A program made the translations under genes and the position numbers. The notes beneath the pieces were generated by a model. It worked only from the letters and a program-made list of their open reading frames with translations, made no database searches and was not told the DNA's origin. A DNA stretch of 37,101 bases from Candidatus Pseudolachnospira avium (GTDB lineage Bacteria > Bacillota > Clostridia > Lachnospirales > Lachnospiraceae): positions 1-37,101 of the forward strand of contig CAJFTW010000143.1 of assembly GCA_904420025.1 (NCBI GenBank), read 5' to 3'. Within the stretch, counting starts at the first letter, position 1; each line of letters begins with the position of its first letter. This document shows, in pieces, positions 1 to 9,421 of the stretch.

Positions 1-517
1 TTGCGCCCTCATAATAGCTGTCCGCCGTCAGAACATAATTTCCGCTGACCAGCACATCCTCATGGGAATCCGGCTCCGTGGGCTCCACCGGGCCCTGGTA
101 GGCCAGCGCCACCGTGGCCGTGCTGCCGCCGGCAAAGCTGGAAAGGGTGCCGGTAATTTCCAGGCCTCCCTCCTGCCGCACCGTTGCGCTCTGCAGATTG
201 CCGCCGGCAAAGGTCAGGCTGCCGCTCTCTTCCGTATAAGTTCCCTCATACGTTTCCGTATCGCTGTAGCCTCCCATTACCGAAACGATTACATCCACCG
301 CGTACTGGTAGCGTCCCTGGGACAGGGTCAGGGTGATATCATAATGAATATCCCCTCCCATAGCCTGTACAGTTTTGGTCACACTGCCGGTATAGATTCC
401 TTCCTGGAACGCGCCTTCGGCCCGTACCGTCTGGGCGCCGGCGCCGAATATGCCGGCAAAGGCCAGCAAAAGGGCCATCAAAATACTCCCGATTCTGGTT
501 ACCCGCTTTGTTTTCAT
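1..517 (-). CDS. Exported protein (partial, runs off left edge), N-terminal signal peptide then a ~95-aa beta-rich domain shared with the 696..1772 protein
   Basis: Not in the ORF track because it is open at the edge; read by hand from ATG at 517 (RBS AAGGAG just upstream): MKTKRVTRIGSILMALLLAFAGIFGAGAQTVRAEGAFQEGIYTGSVTKTVQAMGGDIHYDITLTLSQGRYQYAVDV... Confidence 0.75.
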   Translation of the reverse strand, partial: MKTKRVTRIGSILMALLLAFAGIFGAGAQTVRAEGAFQEGIYTGSVTKTVQAMGGDIHYDITLTLSQGRYQYAVDVIVSVMGGYSDTETYEGTYTEESGSLTFAGGNLQSATVRQEGGLEITGTLSSFAGGSTATVALAYQGPVEPTEPDSHEDVLVSGNYVLTADSYYEGA

Positions 518-569
518 AACTGCGTTCTCCTTTCTGTCTGCCGCTTCTCTTACGGCATCCAGTTCCCCC

Positions 570-680
570 TTATGGGTGCGATTTTGTATTGGGTCTTTCT
601 TCCTGTTTCCTTCTCTCTCTGCCTTCCGCTGCCGCCGCAATCCGGCAGGGAGCCCGGATGTTCCGTGCCGTGACCCCCAT
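570..680 (-). CDS. Putative small ORF (36 aa) directly downstream of the 696..1772 lipoprotein gene
   Basis: TAGGAGGTGATGAATAAGATGGGG: extended Shine-Dalgarno AGGAGGTGAT overlapping the upstream stop codon, 7 nt before an ATG; MGVTARNIRAPCRIAAAAEGRERRKQEERPNTKSHP. Confidence 0.25.
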   Translation of the reverse strand: MGVTARNIRAPCRIAAAAEGRERRKQEERPNTKSHP

Positions 681-695
681 CTTATTCATCACCTC

Positions 696-1772
696 CTATC
701 GATACAACGTAACCGACTCATTGCTTCCGGCAAAGCTGGACAGCATTCCGGTAACAGTCAGGGCTCCGTCCCTGGCCGATCCGCTGGAAAGCACACCGGT
801 CATGGACAGAGAATCTCCGTTTACCGTATAAGAACCGCTGTAGGACTCTGTGTCCGAATAGGTAAGATTTCCGGATACAGAGATGGAAACCTCATAGCTG
901 TAGGAGCCGCCGGAAAGGCGCAGGCGGATGTCATAATGAATGTCACTCTGCATGGCATCCACGAATTTATCATAGCTTCCGGTATAGGTCCCCTCCTGAA
1001 AAGCCGGCGCTTCCGTAGGCGCCTCCGTAGGCGCCTGGGTCTGAGGCTGTGTCTGCGCCTGGGTCTGGGGCTGCGTCTGCGCCTGGGTCTGCGGTTGGGT
1101 CTGGGGCTGTGTCTGTACCTGAGTCTGGGACGGCTGCCGGGAGCCTCCGCCGGATCCGCTGTCACCGGAATCGGTTTCCCGGGAAGCTTCCGTCTCCCGG
1201 GCGGTGCTTTCCTCTGCCGCGGAGGAGCTTTCGGCAGCTTCGGTGGAGGCCTCCTGGGAGGAAGCGGCCGTTGCCGCTTCTGTCTCCCCGGTTCCGTCAT
1301 ACGGCAGGAACAGCGGATAAGTTTCGGTTCCGTCTGCCGCCGTCAAGCGGGGCGTAGTGGAGCCAAACCACATCAGAGACAAAAACTGGATTCCTCCTTC
1401 CGGCGTCACCTCAAACCGGGAAACATGGGTGCCCTCCTCCACCTCCGCATCCCGGACAATCTGATACACAAAGGTATCGTTGCCTTCCGCGTCTTTCCGC
1501 AGATAACCGGCGCCTTTGGAGGTATCCGAAAAATCCGTGCTCCGGGACAGGACAAACCGCGCGTCTTCTTCGATCTGCAGATACAGCACCACATTCATAC
1601 CGGCTGCGGACAAATCCGAGGAATATACCCCCGCCAGGGACTGGTACTCATTGGCCGGGGACGCGCTCTCCGGCTGGGTTTCCCCGCCGCCTCCGCCGCA
1701 CCCGGCCAACACCACGGCCCAACACAGGAATCCGGCTGCCAGCCGTCTCCAGCCTGCTTTTTTCTTCTTCAT
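696..1772 (-). CDS. Lipoprotein with Q/T/P-repeat linker and C-terminal TGSY-type domain
   Basis: Lipobox (VVLAGCGGGGG), low-complexity QTQPQTQAQTQPQTQ linker, C-terminal FQEGTYTGSYDKFVDAMQSDIHYDIRLRLSGGSYSYEVSISV. Confidence 0.8.
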   Translation of the reverse strand: MKKKKAGWRRLAAGFLCWAVVLAGCGGGGGETQPESASPANEYQSLAGVYSSDLSAAGMNVVLYLQIEEDARFVLSRSTDFSDTSKGAGYLRKDAEGNDTFVYQIVRDAEVEEGTHVSRFEVTPEGGIQFLSLMWFGSTTPRLTAADGTETYPLFLPYDGTGETEAATAASSQEASTEAAESSSAAEESTARETEASRETDSGDSGSGGGSRQPSQTQVQTQPQTQPQTQAQTQPQTQAQTQPQTQAPTEAPTEAPAFQEGTYTGSYDKFVDAMQSDIHYDIRLRLSGGSYSYEVSISVSGNLTYSDTESYSGSYTVNGDSLSMTGVLSSGSARDGALTVTGMLSSFAGSNESVTLYR

Positions 1773-1791
1773 TTTCTTCCTCCCGTCTTTT

Positions 1792-2718
1792 TTATTTTTC
1801 GGATTTTTTTAAATCCCCTCCATCGGGCGGCCGCGCCACCCAATGATTTTCCTCTGCCTCCGTCAGTTCCCCCACCGGCTCCTTCCGGTACTCCTCCGGC
1901 TGCATCCGTTCCCGGGCTTCTTCCTTCCCCAGGGGCAGCTCGGCCGAAAGCAGCGCCTTGGTATAAGAATGAAGCGGATTGGCAAAAATCCGGTCCGCGT
2001 CCCCATACTCCACAATCCGGCCCCCGTACATAATCGCCAGCCGGGAGCAGATCCGCCGGACCACCGCCAGATTGTGGGAGATAAACAGATAGGTGACGCC
2101 GGTTTGCCGCTGCATTTCCATCAGCAGATTCAAAATCTGGGCGTGAACCGAAACGTCCAGTGCGCTGACCGGTTCGTCGCAGACAATATAATCCGGACGC
2201 AGCATCAGGGCTCTGGCAATGGCAATCCGCTGCTGCTGGCCCCCGGAAAATTCGGAGGTATACCGCTTCAGATCCTCCTCTCCCAGCCCCACCGCCCGGA
2301 TCATTTCCCGGGTTCTCTCCCGGATTTCCTCCCGGTCAAAGGTTCCCCGGATCCGCATGGGCTCACTGACGGCCTGGAACACCGTAAACCGGGGATTCAG
2401 GGAGGCCGCCGGATCCTGAAAGACCTTCTGCATCCGAAGCCTGGTTTCCCGCGCCTCCTTTTTTCCTGCTTTGCCCAGATCCAGGCCGTCAAAAATCACG
2501 GTTCCGCCGGACATTTTCTGAAGGCCCAGGGTAGTGTTGGCAAACGTGGACTTTCCGCAGCCGCTTTCCCCCACCAGCCCGAACGTTTCTCCCCTGTGAA
2601 TCTCCAGAGAAACGCCGGACACGGCGCGCAGATATTTTCTTTTCTCAAACATGGTTTCCTTTTTCAGCGGAAACACCACGCTCAAATCTTTTGTTTCCAG
2701 CAAAATATCAGGTTTCAT
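1792..2718 (-). CDS. Oligopeptide/dipeptide ABC transporter ATP-binding protein (OppF/DppF-like)
   Basis: Walker A GESGCGKSTF, signature FSGGQQQRIAIARAL, Walker B YIVCDEPVSALDVSVHAQ; operon context with OppBCD. Confidence 0.9.
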   Translation of the reverse strand: MKPDILLETKDLSVVFPLKKETMFEKRKYLRAVSGVSLEIHRGETFGLVGESGCGKSTFANTTLGLQKMSGGTVIFDGLDLGKAGKKEARETRLRMQKVFQDPAASLNPRFTVFQAVSEPMRIRGTFDREEIRERTREMIRAVGLGEEDLKRYTSEFSGGQQQRIAIARALMLRPDYIVCDEPVSALDVSVHAQILNLLMEMQRQTGVTYLFISHNLAVVRRICSRLAIMYGGRIVEYGDADRIFANPLHSYTKALLSAELPLGKEEARERMQPEEYRKEPVGELTEAEENHWVARPPDGGDLKKSEK

Positions 2719-3685
2719 GATCTGCCGCCTCCCAATTCCAGCATCGAACCCGACGGTCCGGCGTCACCAGGCTCCACTTGGGCGCCTGCTCCCGGCATTT
2801 TTCCCCGCAGACACGGCAGCGGGGGGCGAAATAACAGCCCCGGGGCTTATCCGCCGGATTGGGCAGATGTCCCGGAATCTGAGAGAAAGCCCCCCGGGTA
2901 TCCTGGATGGATGCCACCGAATCCATCAGCCCCCGGGTATAGGGATGCAGCGGTCTTCGGAACAGTTCCTCCGCCGGCGCTTCCTCCACAATCTTTCCGC
3001 TGTACATCACCGCGATCCGGTCCGCCATGCGCCGGACCACGCTGAGATCGTGGGTAATCAGCAGCAGGCCGGTGTTCTGCTCCCGCTGCAGGCGGGCCAG
3101 AAGCTCCAGCACCTGGGCCTGAATGGTCACATCCAGCGCGGTGGTAGGTTCATCCGCCAGAATCACATCCGGGTGACAGGCAAAGGCCATGGCAATCAGC
3201 ACCCGCTGGCGCATACCGCCGGAAAGCTCATGGGGATAATCCCGGCACCGGCGTTCCGGATTGGGGATGCCCACCGAAGCCAGCGCCTCCACGGACCGCT
3301 CCTTTGCCTCCCGCCGGGACAGCTCCGTATGATACCGAAAAACCTCTTCCAGCTGCTTTCCCACCGGCATCACCGGATTCAGGGCGGAAAGGGCATCCTG
3401 AAAGACAATGGAAATCCGCTTGCCCCGCAGCTTCTGCATCTGTTTTTCCGTATAGTGGGTTACGTCCATGCCGGCTATTTCCAGTTTTTCCATCCGGTAC
3501 GCGGCGTTTTCCGGCAGCAGCTTCATCAGGGCCCGGGAGGTAACGCTTTTACCGCAGCCGCTTTCCCCCACCAGGGCCAGGCATTCGCCCCGGGCAATCT
3601 GCAGGTCAACGCCTTCCACCGCCCGGATTACGCCCTGGGCGCCGGGGAACACCACCTTCAGATTTTTCACCTCCAAGACATTCAT
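2708..3685 (-). CDS. Oligopeptide/dipeptide ABC transporter ATP-binding protein (OppD/DppD-like)
   Basis: Walker A GESGCGKSVTSRALMKLLP, LSGGMRQRVLIAMAFACHPDVILADEPTTALDVTIQAQ, C-terminal Cys-containing Opp motif CYFAPRCRVCGEKC. Confidence 0.92.
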   Translation of the reverse strand: MNVLEVKNLKVVFPGAQGVIRAVEGVDLQIARGECLALVGESGCGKSVTSRALMKLLPENAAYRMEKLEIAGMDVTHYTEKQMQKLRGKRISIVFQDALSALNPVMPVGKQLEEVFRYHTELSRREAKERSVEALASVGIPNPERRCRDYPHELSGGMRQRVLIAMAFACHPDVILADEPTTALDVTIQAQVLELLARLQREQNTGLLLITHDLSVVRRMADRIAVMYSGKIVEEAPAEELFRRPLHPYTRGLMDSVASIQDTRGAFSQIPGHLPNPADKPRGCYFAPRCRVCGEKCREQAPKWSLVTPDRRVRCWNWEAADHET

Positions 3686-4656
3686 GGCTCATCCTCCATA
3701 GAAGCAAACACCTGATCCAGATACCGGCCGTTCATGTGTTTCCACAGCTTCCGGACCTGGCTTTGCCGCCGCACATTGGGGTTCAGGATTTCTTCCACCG
3801 CCAGTCCCACCCGCATAAAGGCAAACACCGCCAGAAAAATGCCGATTCCCGGAGCCAGGATCGTCCACCACTGTCCGAACAGAACCGATCCGCCGCTCTG
3901 GGCATCTGCCAGCATCTTCCCCCAGCTGATGGTAGTGGGATTTCCCAGACCCAGAAAACTGAGCCCTGCCTCGGCAATCATAATGCCGGCGCTGGTCAGG
4001 GCCGTACTCATGACAATCAGGTGGGAAACCCCCGGCAGAATGTGACGGAACATAATATAGCCTTTTCCCGCCCCGGACAGCTCCGCCGCCTTCACATAAT
4101 CATTATTTTTCATCTGCAGCACCTGGGAACGGACGGTTCGGGCCAGGCTGGGCCAGCCTACCAGCACAAAAACCATCACAATCACCACATAGCTTTTTCC
4201 AAACACATTGGTAATCAGGATTGTCAGCGGCAGTGTGGGAATTACCAGCATCACGTCCACCACCCGCATAATCAGCGTATCCGCCACCGCTCCCGCATAC
4301 CCGACCACCACTCCCAGCAGAGAACCCAGGGCCCCAATGGCCAGGCCGGTAATCAGCCCGATGCACAGGGATACCCGGGTACCGTACAGCAGCATGCTGA
4401 ATACATCCTGCCCGGTGGTGATGGAGGTTCCCAGCAGATGGGACAGACTGGGCGCCAGCCCCTTGTCGTCCCGCATGGCCACATCGTAGGGATCATAAGG
4501 GGCCAGCACCGGAGCGAACAGCGCCACCAGTCCCAGGAACCCGATGAGAATCAGACCGGTGCGGCCCTGGGGATTGTCCCAGATTTTTTTTAAAAACTCG
4601 CCGGAGGCCCGAAGAAAGCCGCCGTTCTCCTCTGCCATACGTTTCGGTTTTTTCAT
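3682..4656 (-). CDS. Oligopeptide ABC transporter permease (OppC/DppC-like)
   Basis: OppC-type sequence ...AEAGLSFLGLGNPTTISWGKMLADA...WWTILAPGIGIFLAVFAF; overlaps 4653..5654 by ATGA. Confidence 0.9.
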   Translation of the reverse strand: MKKPKRMAEENGGFLRASGEFLKKIWDNPQGRTGLILIGFLGLVALFAPVLAPYDPYDVAMRDDKGLAPSLSHLLGTSITTGQDVFSMLLYGTRVSLCIGLITGLAIGALGSLLGVVVGYAGAVADTLIMRVVDVMLVIPTLPLTILITNVFGKSYVVIVMVFVLVGWPSLARTVRSQVLQMKNNDYVKAAELSGAGKGYIMFRHILPGVSHLIVMSTALTSAGIMIAEAGLSFLGLGNPTTISWGKMLADAQSGGSVLFGQWWTILAPGIGIFLAVFAFMRVGLAVEEILNPNVRRQSQVRKLWKHMNGRYLDQVFASMEDEP

Positions 4657-5654
4657 CCTCTTTCCCTTCCCAATGTTACCCGGCGGTCAAAGAGCACATA
4701 GCAGAAATCCGCAATCAGGTTTCCCGCCAGGGCCACCGCCGTCATAAAAATCATAATTCCCATCATCAGAGGATAGTCGTTGTTATTGTTGGCCTCCAGA
4801 TACAGCGTACCGATTCCCTGCCAGTTGAAAATCTGCTCAATGACCACGGAACCGCTGATCAGCCCTGCCAGCCCCATTCCCAGGCTGGTAATAATCGGGA
4901 GCAGGGCGTTGCGCAGGATATGCCGGTAGACCACCCGGTTCCGGGGCACCCCTTTGGCCCGGGCCGTTACCACAAAGCTGGCGTTGGCCACCGCAATCAC
5001 ACTGTTCCGGGTGCTCTGGGCATAGGAAACAATTCCGCCTATCACCGTGGAGAGCACCGGCAGCGCCGCATTGTAGGCCACAGTTCCCAGGCTTTCCCAG
5101 TTCCAGCCAAAGCCGGAGACCATGTTCTGGTCGGTATAGGCGGGAAACACCTCCCACTGGAAGCCCAGGAGGAAGGAGAGCAGCAGGGCGATGAAAAAGG
5201 AGGGCACAGCAGTGGTAATGGTGGACGCATTGAGCAGCAGCCGGTCTCCCCGGCCTCCTCTCCGGGCGGCGCACCGGGCGCCAATGAGGATACCCAACAG
5301 CAGGCTGATCAGCGTGCTGGACACGGAAAGAACCAGCGTCCAGGGCAGCCGCTGGGCAATCAGCGCCGCCACCTTGGGAGAGCCTGCCTGGTAAGAATTC
5401 CCCAGATCTCCCCGGAGCAGCTGCCGGATATACCGGACATACTGGGACCAGCTGGAGCCGTCCAGGCCATACTGCTCCCGGGTCAGCTGCTTGATCACCT
5501 CATAGTCCTCATCGCTCATATTTCCCTGGGAAGGGTAATACCGTTCACAGGGGTCTTCCACCCCGATCCGGGGAATAAAAAAGCAGAGGGTTACTACAAT
5601 GGCAAAGACAAACAGGGTATGTAAAATTCGCTGTAGCACATAGGATAGTTTCAT
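4653..5654 (-). CDS. Oligopeptide ABC transporter permease (OppB/DppB-like)
   Basis: Multispanning permease, EAA-like loop VVTARAKGVPRNRVVYRHILRNALLPIITSLGMGLAGLISGSVVIEQIFNWQGIG. Confidence 0.9.
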   Translation of the reverse strand: MKLSYVLQRILHTLFVFAIVVTLCFFIPRIGVEDPCERYYPSQGNMSDEDYEVIKQLTREQYGLDGSSWSQYVRYIRQLLRGDLGNSYQAGSPKVAALIAQRLPWTLVLSVSSTLISLLLGILIGARCAARRGGRGDRLLLNASTITTAVPSFFIALLLSFLLGFQWEVFPAYTDQNMVSGFGWNWESLGTVAYNAALPVLSTVIGGIVSYAQSTRNSVIAVANASFVVTARAKGVPRNRVVYRHILRNALLPIITSLGMGLAGLISGSVVIEQIFNWQGIGTLYLEANNNNDYPLMMGIMIFMTAVALAGNLIADFCYVLFDRRVTLGRERG

Positions 5655-5655
5655 G

Positions 5656-7542
5656 TCACTCCTGCCCCCCGGAAACCCTGGTCAGGTTTTTCAGGGTTTC
5701 ATTGTTGAAAAAGGTGGAGCCTGCCACCTCCACATAGCCGGTGAACCGGTCTGTCCGGGCTGCCGAGAGAACCTGCCCGGTGTAAAGCGGAATCTTATAA
5801 TACGTCTCCGCCGTCATCACCTGCAGCTGGCGGATCCGTTCCACCTTGGTGTTTTCATTGAGGGTATTCCGCATCTCCTCCACCGCCGCCGCCAGTTCCG
5901 GCGATTCCAGCTTCCCATAGTTGGAGGACCGCTCCGTGGTAACAAAATGGGATCTGTACATGACCCCCGCATTGAACATGGACAGAATCACCGACTGAAC
6001 CGTCATATCAAAATTGCCGGGATACAGGTAGGTGGCTTCCGGCGTAGAGCCGGAGGCCTGAAACTGTACCTCCACGCCGATTTTGTAAAACTGGCGCTGC
6101 AGGTAGGAAACCAGGTCCTGATTTCCGGTGGATGTGAGAATCGTAAAAGAGATTCTTTCTCCGTCTGCCAGGCGGTATCCCGCACTGTCCTTTTCCGGAT
6201 ACATTCCATCCAGAATGGCGTTGGCCTCTTCCAGGCGCTCCTCCAGCGGCGCGGACAGGATATCCGACGCCGGTTCGTACAGAAGCTCATTGCTCCGCAG
6301 GATCAGGCCGGCGGAAGCCGTATCCCCATGGCCGTCCAGCACCTTGTCAATCAGCTCCTCCTGGTCAATGGCCAGGGCCAGCGCCCTTCGGAATTCGGTA
6401 TTTTCCAGCAGCGCCCGGGTTCCCTCCCGGTAGGCATCCGGCGGATTCAGGTTCAGGACCAGGCAGGTAACCGAGGTTCCCTCTGCCTCCGACACACAAA
6501 TGCTGTCCTCCTGGGCCAGCAGACTCAGGAAATTGCTGCTGATGGCCGTATCCAGAATATCAATGTATCCCTTCCGCAGCGCAAAAATGGCTGTATTGGA
6601 ATCCAGATACAGCAGCAGCTTGATGGTCTCCACCTGATACAGGGGGGAGCCGTCCTCCCGGGGCAGATGATAATGAGGATTCCGTTCCAGCACAATCATC
6701 TGCGTATTGGTTTCCTCCCGGTTTAAAATCCAGGGACCGCTTCCCACCGGATTCTGGTACTGCTCCAGGAATTCTCCCTGGGGATCCTTGTTGTTCAGCT
6801 GCTGGGTCTCTGTGACCATCGGCTTCCAGATATGCTCCGGCAGAATCAGAATGGTGTTGAACAGGGTGGTCACCGCGTCATAGGTTTTGTTGACCACCAG
6901 GTACATCACCGTATCCTCCTGCCCCGCCTCAATGGCATACGTGCCGCTCAGATCCGGATGCTCCGCCGTAAACATTCCCTGGGTTACCAGCTGGCCTCCG
7001 TCCGACTCATGCCGCAGATCCGCCGTCCACACCAGCGCGCCCGCATGGTTGGACAAAGCGTAATCCGTAGCCACGTCAAAGGAATAATAGACGTCTTCCA
7101 CCGTCAGCGGCTCTCCGTCTGACCAGTAAATATTGTCAAAGAGCTCTACCCGTACCACCGCATAATCTTCCGGGCTTTCCGTATAGTAGGCCTCAATGGC
7201 GTCATAGTCATTTTCCGTTTCCACCGTGCCGTCCTCTGTCAGCGGCTGCCCCTCCAGATCCACATAGCACCAGCGTCTGGCAATCAGCGGGTCATAGGCG
7301 CCGGTATCGGAATCGTAGGTGAACAGCGTATTATAGATCATGGAGGCCACCGTGGGGGCAATGCCGTCCCGGGAAAGCCACGGCATAAACGAGGTGGGGA
7401 AAGAAGTCCCCACGCTTCCCACATAGAGGGTGGAGGAGTCATCGCTTCTCCGCTCCGCTATGGACTGGGAGCCGCAGCCGCCCAGACACAGGGCTGCCAG
7501 ACACAGGGCCATTCCGGCACAGACGGCGCGCCGCGGCTTCAT
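5656..7542 (-). CDS. Extracellular solute-binding lipoprotein, family 5 (peptide/opine/nickel type)
   Basis: Lipobox LAALCLGGCGSQ; SBP_bac_5-like layout (YNTLFTYDSDTGAYDPLIARRW..., NIYWSDGEPLTVEDVYYSFD). Confidence 0.9.
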   Translation of the reverse strand: MKPRRAVCAGMALCLAALCLGGCGSQSIAERRSDDSSTLYVGSVGTSFPTSFMPWLSRDGIAPTVASMIYNTLFTYDSDTGAYDPLIARRWCYVDLEGQPLTEDGTVETENDYDAIEAYYTESPEDYAVVRVELFDNIYWSDGEPLTVEDVYYSFDVATDYALSNHAGALVWTADLRHESDGGQLVTQGMFTAEHPDLSGTYAIEAGQEDTVMYLVVNKTYDAVTTLFNTILILPEHIWKPMVTETQQLNNKDPQGEFLEQYQNPVGSGPWILNREETNTQMIVLERNPHYHLPREDGSPLYQVETIKLLLYLDSNTAIFALRKGYIDILDTAISSNFLSLLAQEDSICVSEAEGTSVTCLVLNLNPPDAYREGTRALLENTEFRRALALAIDQEELIDKVLDGHGDTASAGLILRSNELLYEPASDILSAPLEERLEEANAILDGMYPEKDSAGYRLADGERISFTILTSTGNQDLVSYLQRQFYKIGVEVQFQASGSTPEATYLYPGNFDMTVQSVILSMFNAGVMYRSHFVTTERSSNYGKLESPELAAAVEEMRNTLNENTKVERIRQLQVMTAETYYKIPLYTGQVLSAARTDRFTGYVEVAGSTFFNNETLKNLTRVSGGQE

Positions 7543-8210
7543 GCCTCCTCCGGATCCAAGGGATACGCCAGCTGCCGTCCAAACCCCGCCCTGGTGGCGC
7601 TGTTGTCATACACCTCTTCAATCCGGAACAGATATGCCGGCTGCTCCTTCCAGTTTTCCATGCCAACCGGATTGTGGTACATATCGTGCTGGGCATTGAT
7701 AAACTGCTGATACAGTTCCCGCTTCCCGGAACGTTTTTCATCATAGATTTCAATGGTTCCCTTGAGCTTGTAGGAGATCATCGGCGGCTGATGGAAGATC
7801 AGGCATGCCTGCGGATTCACCTGATAATTTTGCCAGCTCTGACGTTTGGCCATTTCCAGGCTGCCCAGCCGGGTAAAATCCACCCGTTTTTTGGCTTCCG
7901 GCCCGTACATCTGATCAATGAGAATTTTCAGTCCCCGCTGTCCATAGGTCTTGTCTCCCGGCTGATAGGTGGCAATATGCCGCAGATAGATCTCCAGCGT
8001 CTCCTCCAGATATTCATCCCGGGGAAGGAAGCCCACTCCCTTCACCGAAGCATTGAGCCCGGCGGGGCCGAAGGACACAAAGGCCGGCTCATGGGAGCAA
8101 AAGCTCAGGAACATTTTTTCCGGGGAACCCATCTCCCCTTTGCTCAGCCGGATTACATTTTCCGCTCTGGTATCAAACGCCCAGTCAAAAAACTTTTTTG
8201 CCGATTCCAT
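7539..8210 (-). CDS. Conserved cytoplasmic protein; possible split-barrel (pyridoxamine-5'-phosphate-oxidase-like) fold
   Basis: No signal peptide; TGA/ATG overlap with the SBP gene; central LGSLEMAKRQSWQNYQVNPQACLIFHQPPMISYKLKGTIEIYDE resembles PPOX-type pattern by eye only. Confidence 0.6.
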   Translation of the reverse strand: MESAKKFFDWAFDTRAENVIRLSKGEMGSPEKMFLSFCSHEPAFVSFGPAGLNASVKGVGFLPRDEYLEETLEIYLRHIATYQPGDKTYGQRGLKILIDQMYGPEAKKRVDFTRLGSLEMAKRQSWQNYQVNPQACLIFHQPPMISYKLKGTIEIYDEKRSGKRELYQQFINAQHDMYHNPVGMENWKEQPAYLFRIEEVYDNSATRAGFGRQLAYPLDPEEA

Positions 8211-8305
8211 TTTTCCATCCTTTCCTGTCTGCTGTATTTGTCCTCTGGATTCTTACACCGGCCGGCAGGCCCTTCCCGCCGGCGCGGGTCTTTTACCGGA
8301 AGGTT

Positions 8306-9400
8306 CTATTCCTGGGAGACCGCAGCCTTGTCCCGGGAAAGGCTCTCCGAGGCGCGCACCCGGAAATCCGTCAGTGTCAGCCTTCCGTCCTCCCAGGAAA
8401 AAGCGCCCGATGGCACCGTGGCAATCTGGTTCAGCCCCCGAACGCCGGTCTCCGGATGATCCGGATAGATTTTGAAGGTTCCGGAGGCACTGTCCGGCAC
8501 CCAAACGCCGCCTTCCTCAAAGCCTCCGGCGCTGCTGCGGTAGCTGTTGTCACTGTAAAGGGTTACCGTAACCGCCGTCCCGCCGGTCTGGCCGGTGAGC
8601 ACTGCCGTTTCTTCCGCCGTCCCCTGGAGGCGGAACGTAAGGGAGGTTCTCTCCTCCGTCCCTTCTGCCGCCACCGGAATCAGCAGCTCCGTTCCGCTGA
8701 TCACTTCCCCGGAAAGCCGGGAAAGGCCCGCAGGGGTCAAAGCCAGCTGAGTAGTGCTGACACCATAGCTGCCGGTCTCCGGCGTATACGCCGGGCCGTT
8801 TTCTCCCTGGGCCACCGCCATCAGCAGATAGGAGCTGTCCTCATAAAACGAGAGCGTGTAGGATATGCCTTCTCCCTGGGCCGTGTAGGTCCCCGGCACA
8901 AAGTCAGACTCTGTCTCCAGCTCCTGATAGCCCTCCGGCAGGGGCACCGCGGTCAGCACAACGGAGGGATCCTCCTCCGAGCGGGAGACCGCGGTGGCGG
9001 ACCCATAATAAATCCGCTCGCAGCCGCTGAAATCCAGACTGCCGTCCTCCTTTACCGTAAAGCTGCTGGTAAGGCCATCGGAAACAGATTTTTCTTCTCC
9101 GTTCACCGAGCTGTAAACCATAATGTATTCCTCTGTCCCCTGCTGCACCGTTCCGGAACTTTTGTTAACCGCAAAATCCGTGGTGTTGGAAAACTGGAAC
9201 GCCCCTTCCGGGGACAGACGCAGATAGATGGTCAGCTTCATACCCAGCTGGGATAAATCCAGATAATAATCACCTGCCACGGCGCTGAAATCCCCGCCGC
9301 CGGAACCGCCCTGTCCTTCCTCCCCGGAGCCGCAGCCGGCCAAAATCATACTCAGCGCCATAAGAGCCGCCAGAAAGAAGCCTGCTGTTTTCTTTTTCAT
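8306..9400 (-). CDS. Lipoprotein of unknown function
   Basis: MKKKTAGFFLAALMALSMILAGCGSGEEGQGGSGGG lipobox; beta-rich repeats. Confidence 0.8.
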   Translation of the reverse strand: MKKKTAGFFLAALMALSMILAGCGSGEEGQGGSGGGDFSAVAGDYYLDLSQLGMKLTIYLRLSPEGAFQFSNTTDFAVNKSSGTVQQGTEEYIMVYSSVNGEEKSVSDGLTSSFTVKEDGSLDFSGCERIYYGSATAVSRSEEDPSVVLTAVPLPEGYQELETESDFVPGTYTAQGEGISYTLSFYEDSSYLLMAVAQGENGPAYTPETGSYGVSTTQLALTPAGLSRLSGEVISGTELLIPVAAEGTEERTSLTFRLQGTAEETAVLTGQTGGTAVTVTLYSDNSYRSSAGGFEEGGVWVPDSASGTFKIYPDHPETGVRGLNQIATVPSGAFSWEDGRLTLTDFRVRASESLSRDKAAVSQE

Positions 9401-9421
9401 CCTGCTGCCTCCTCTTTCTAT

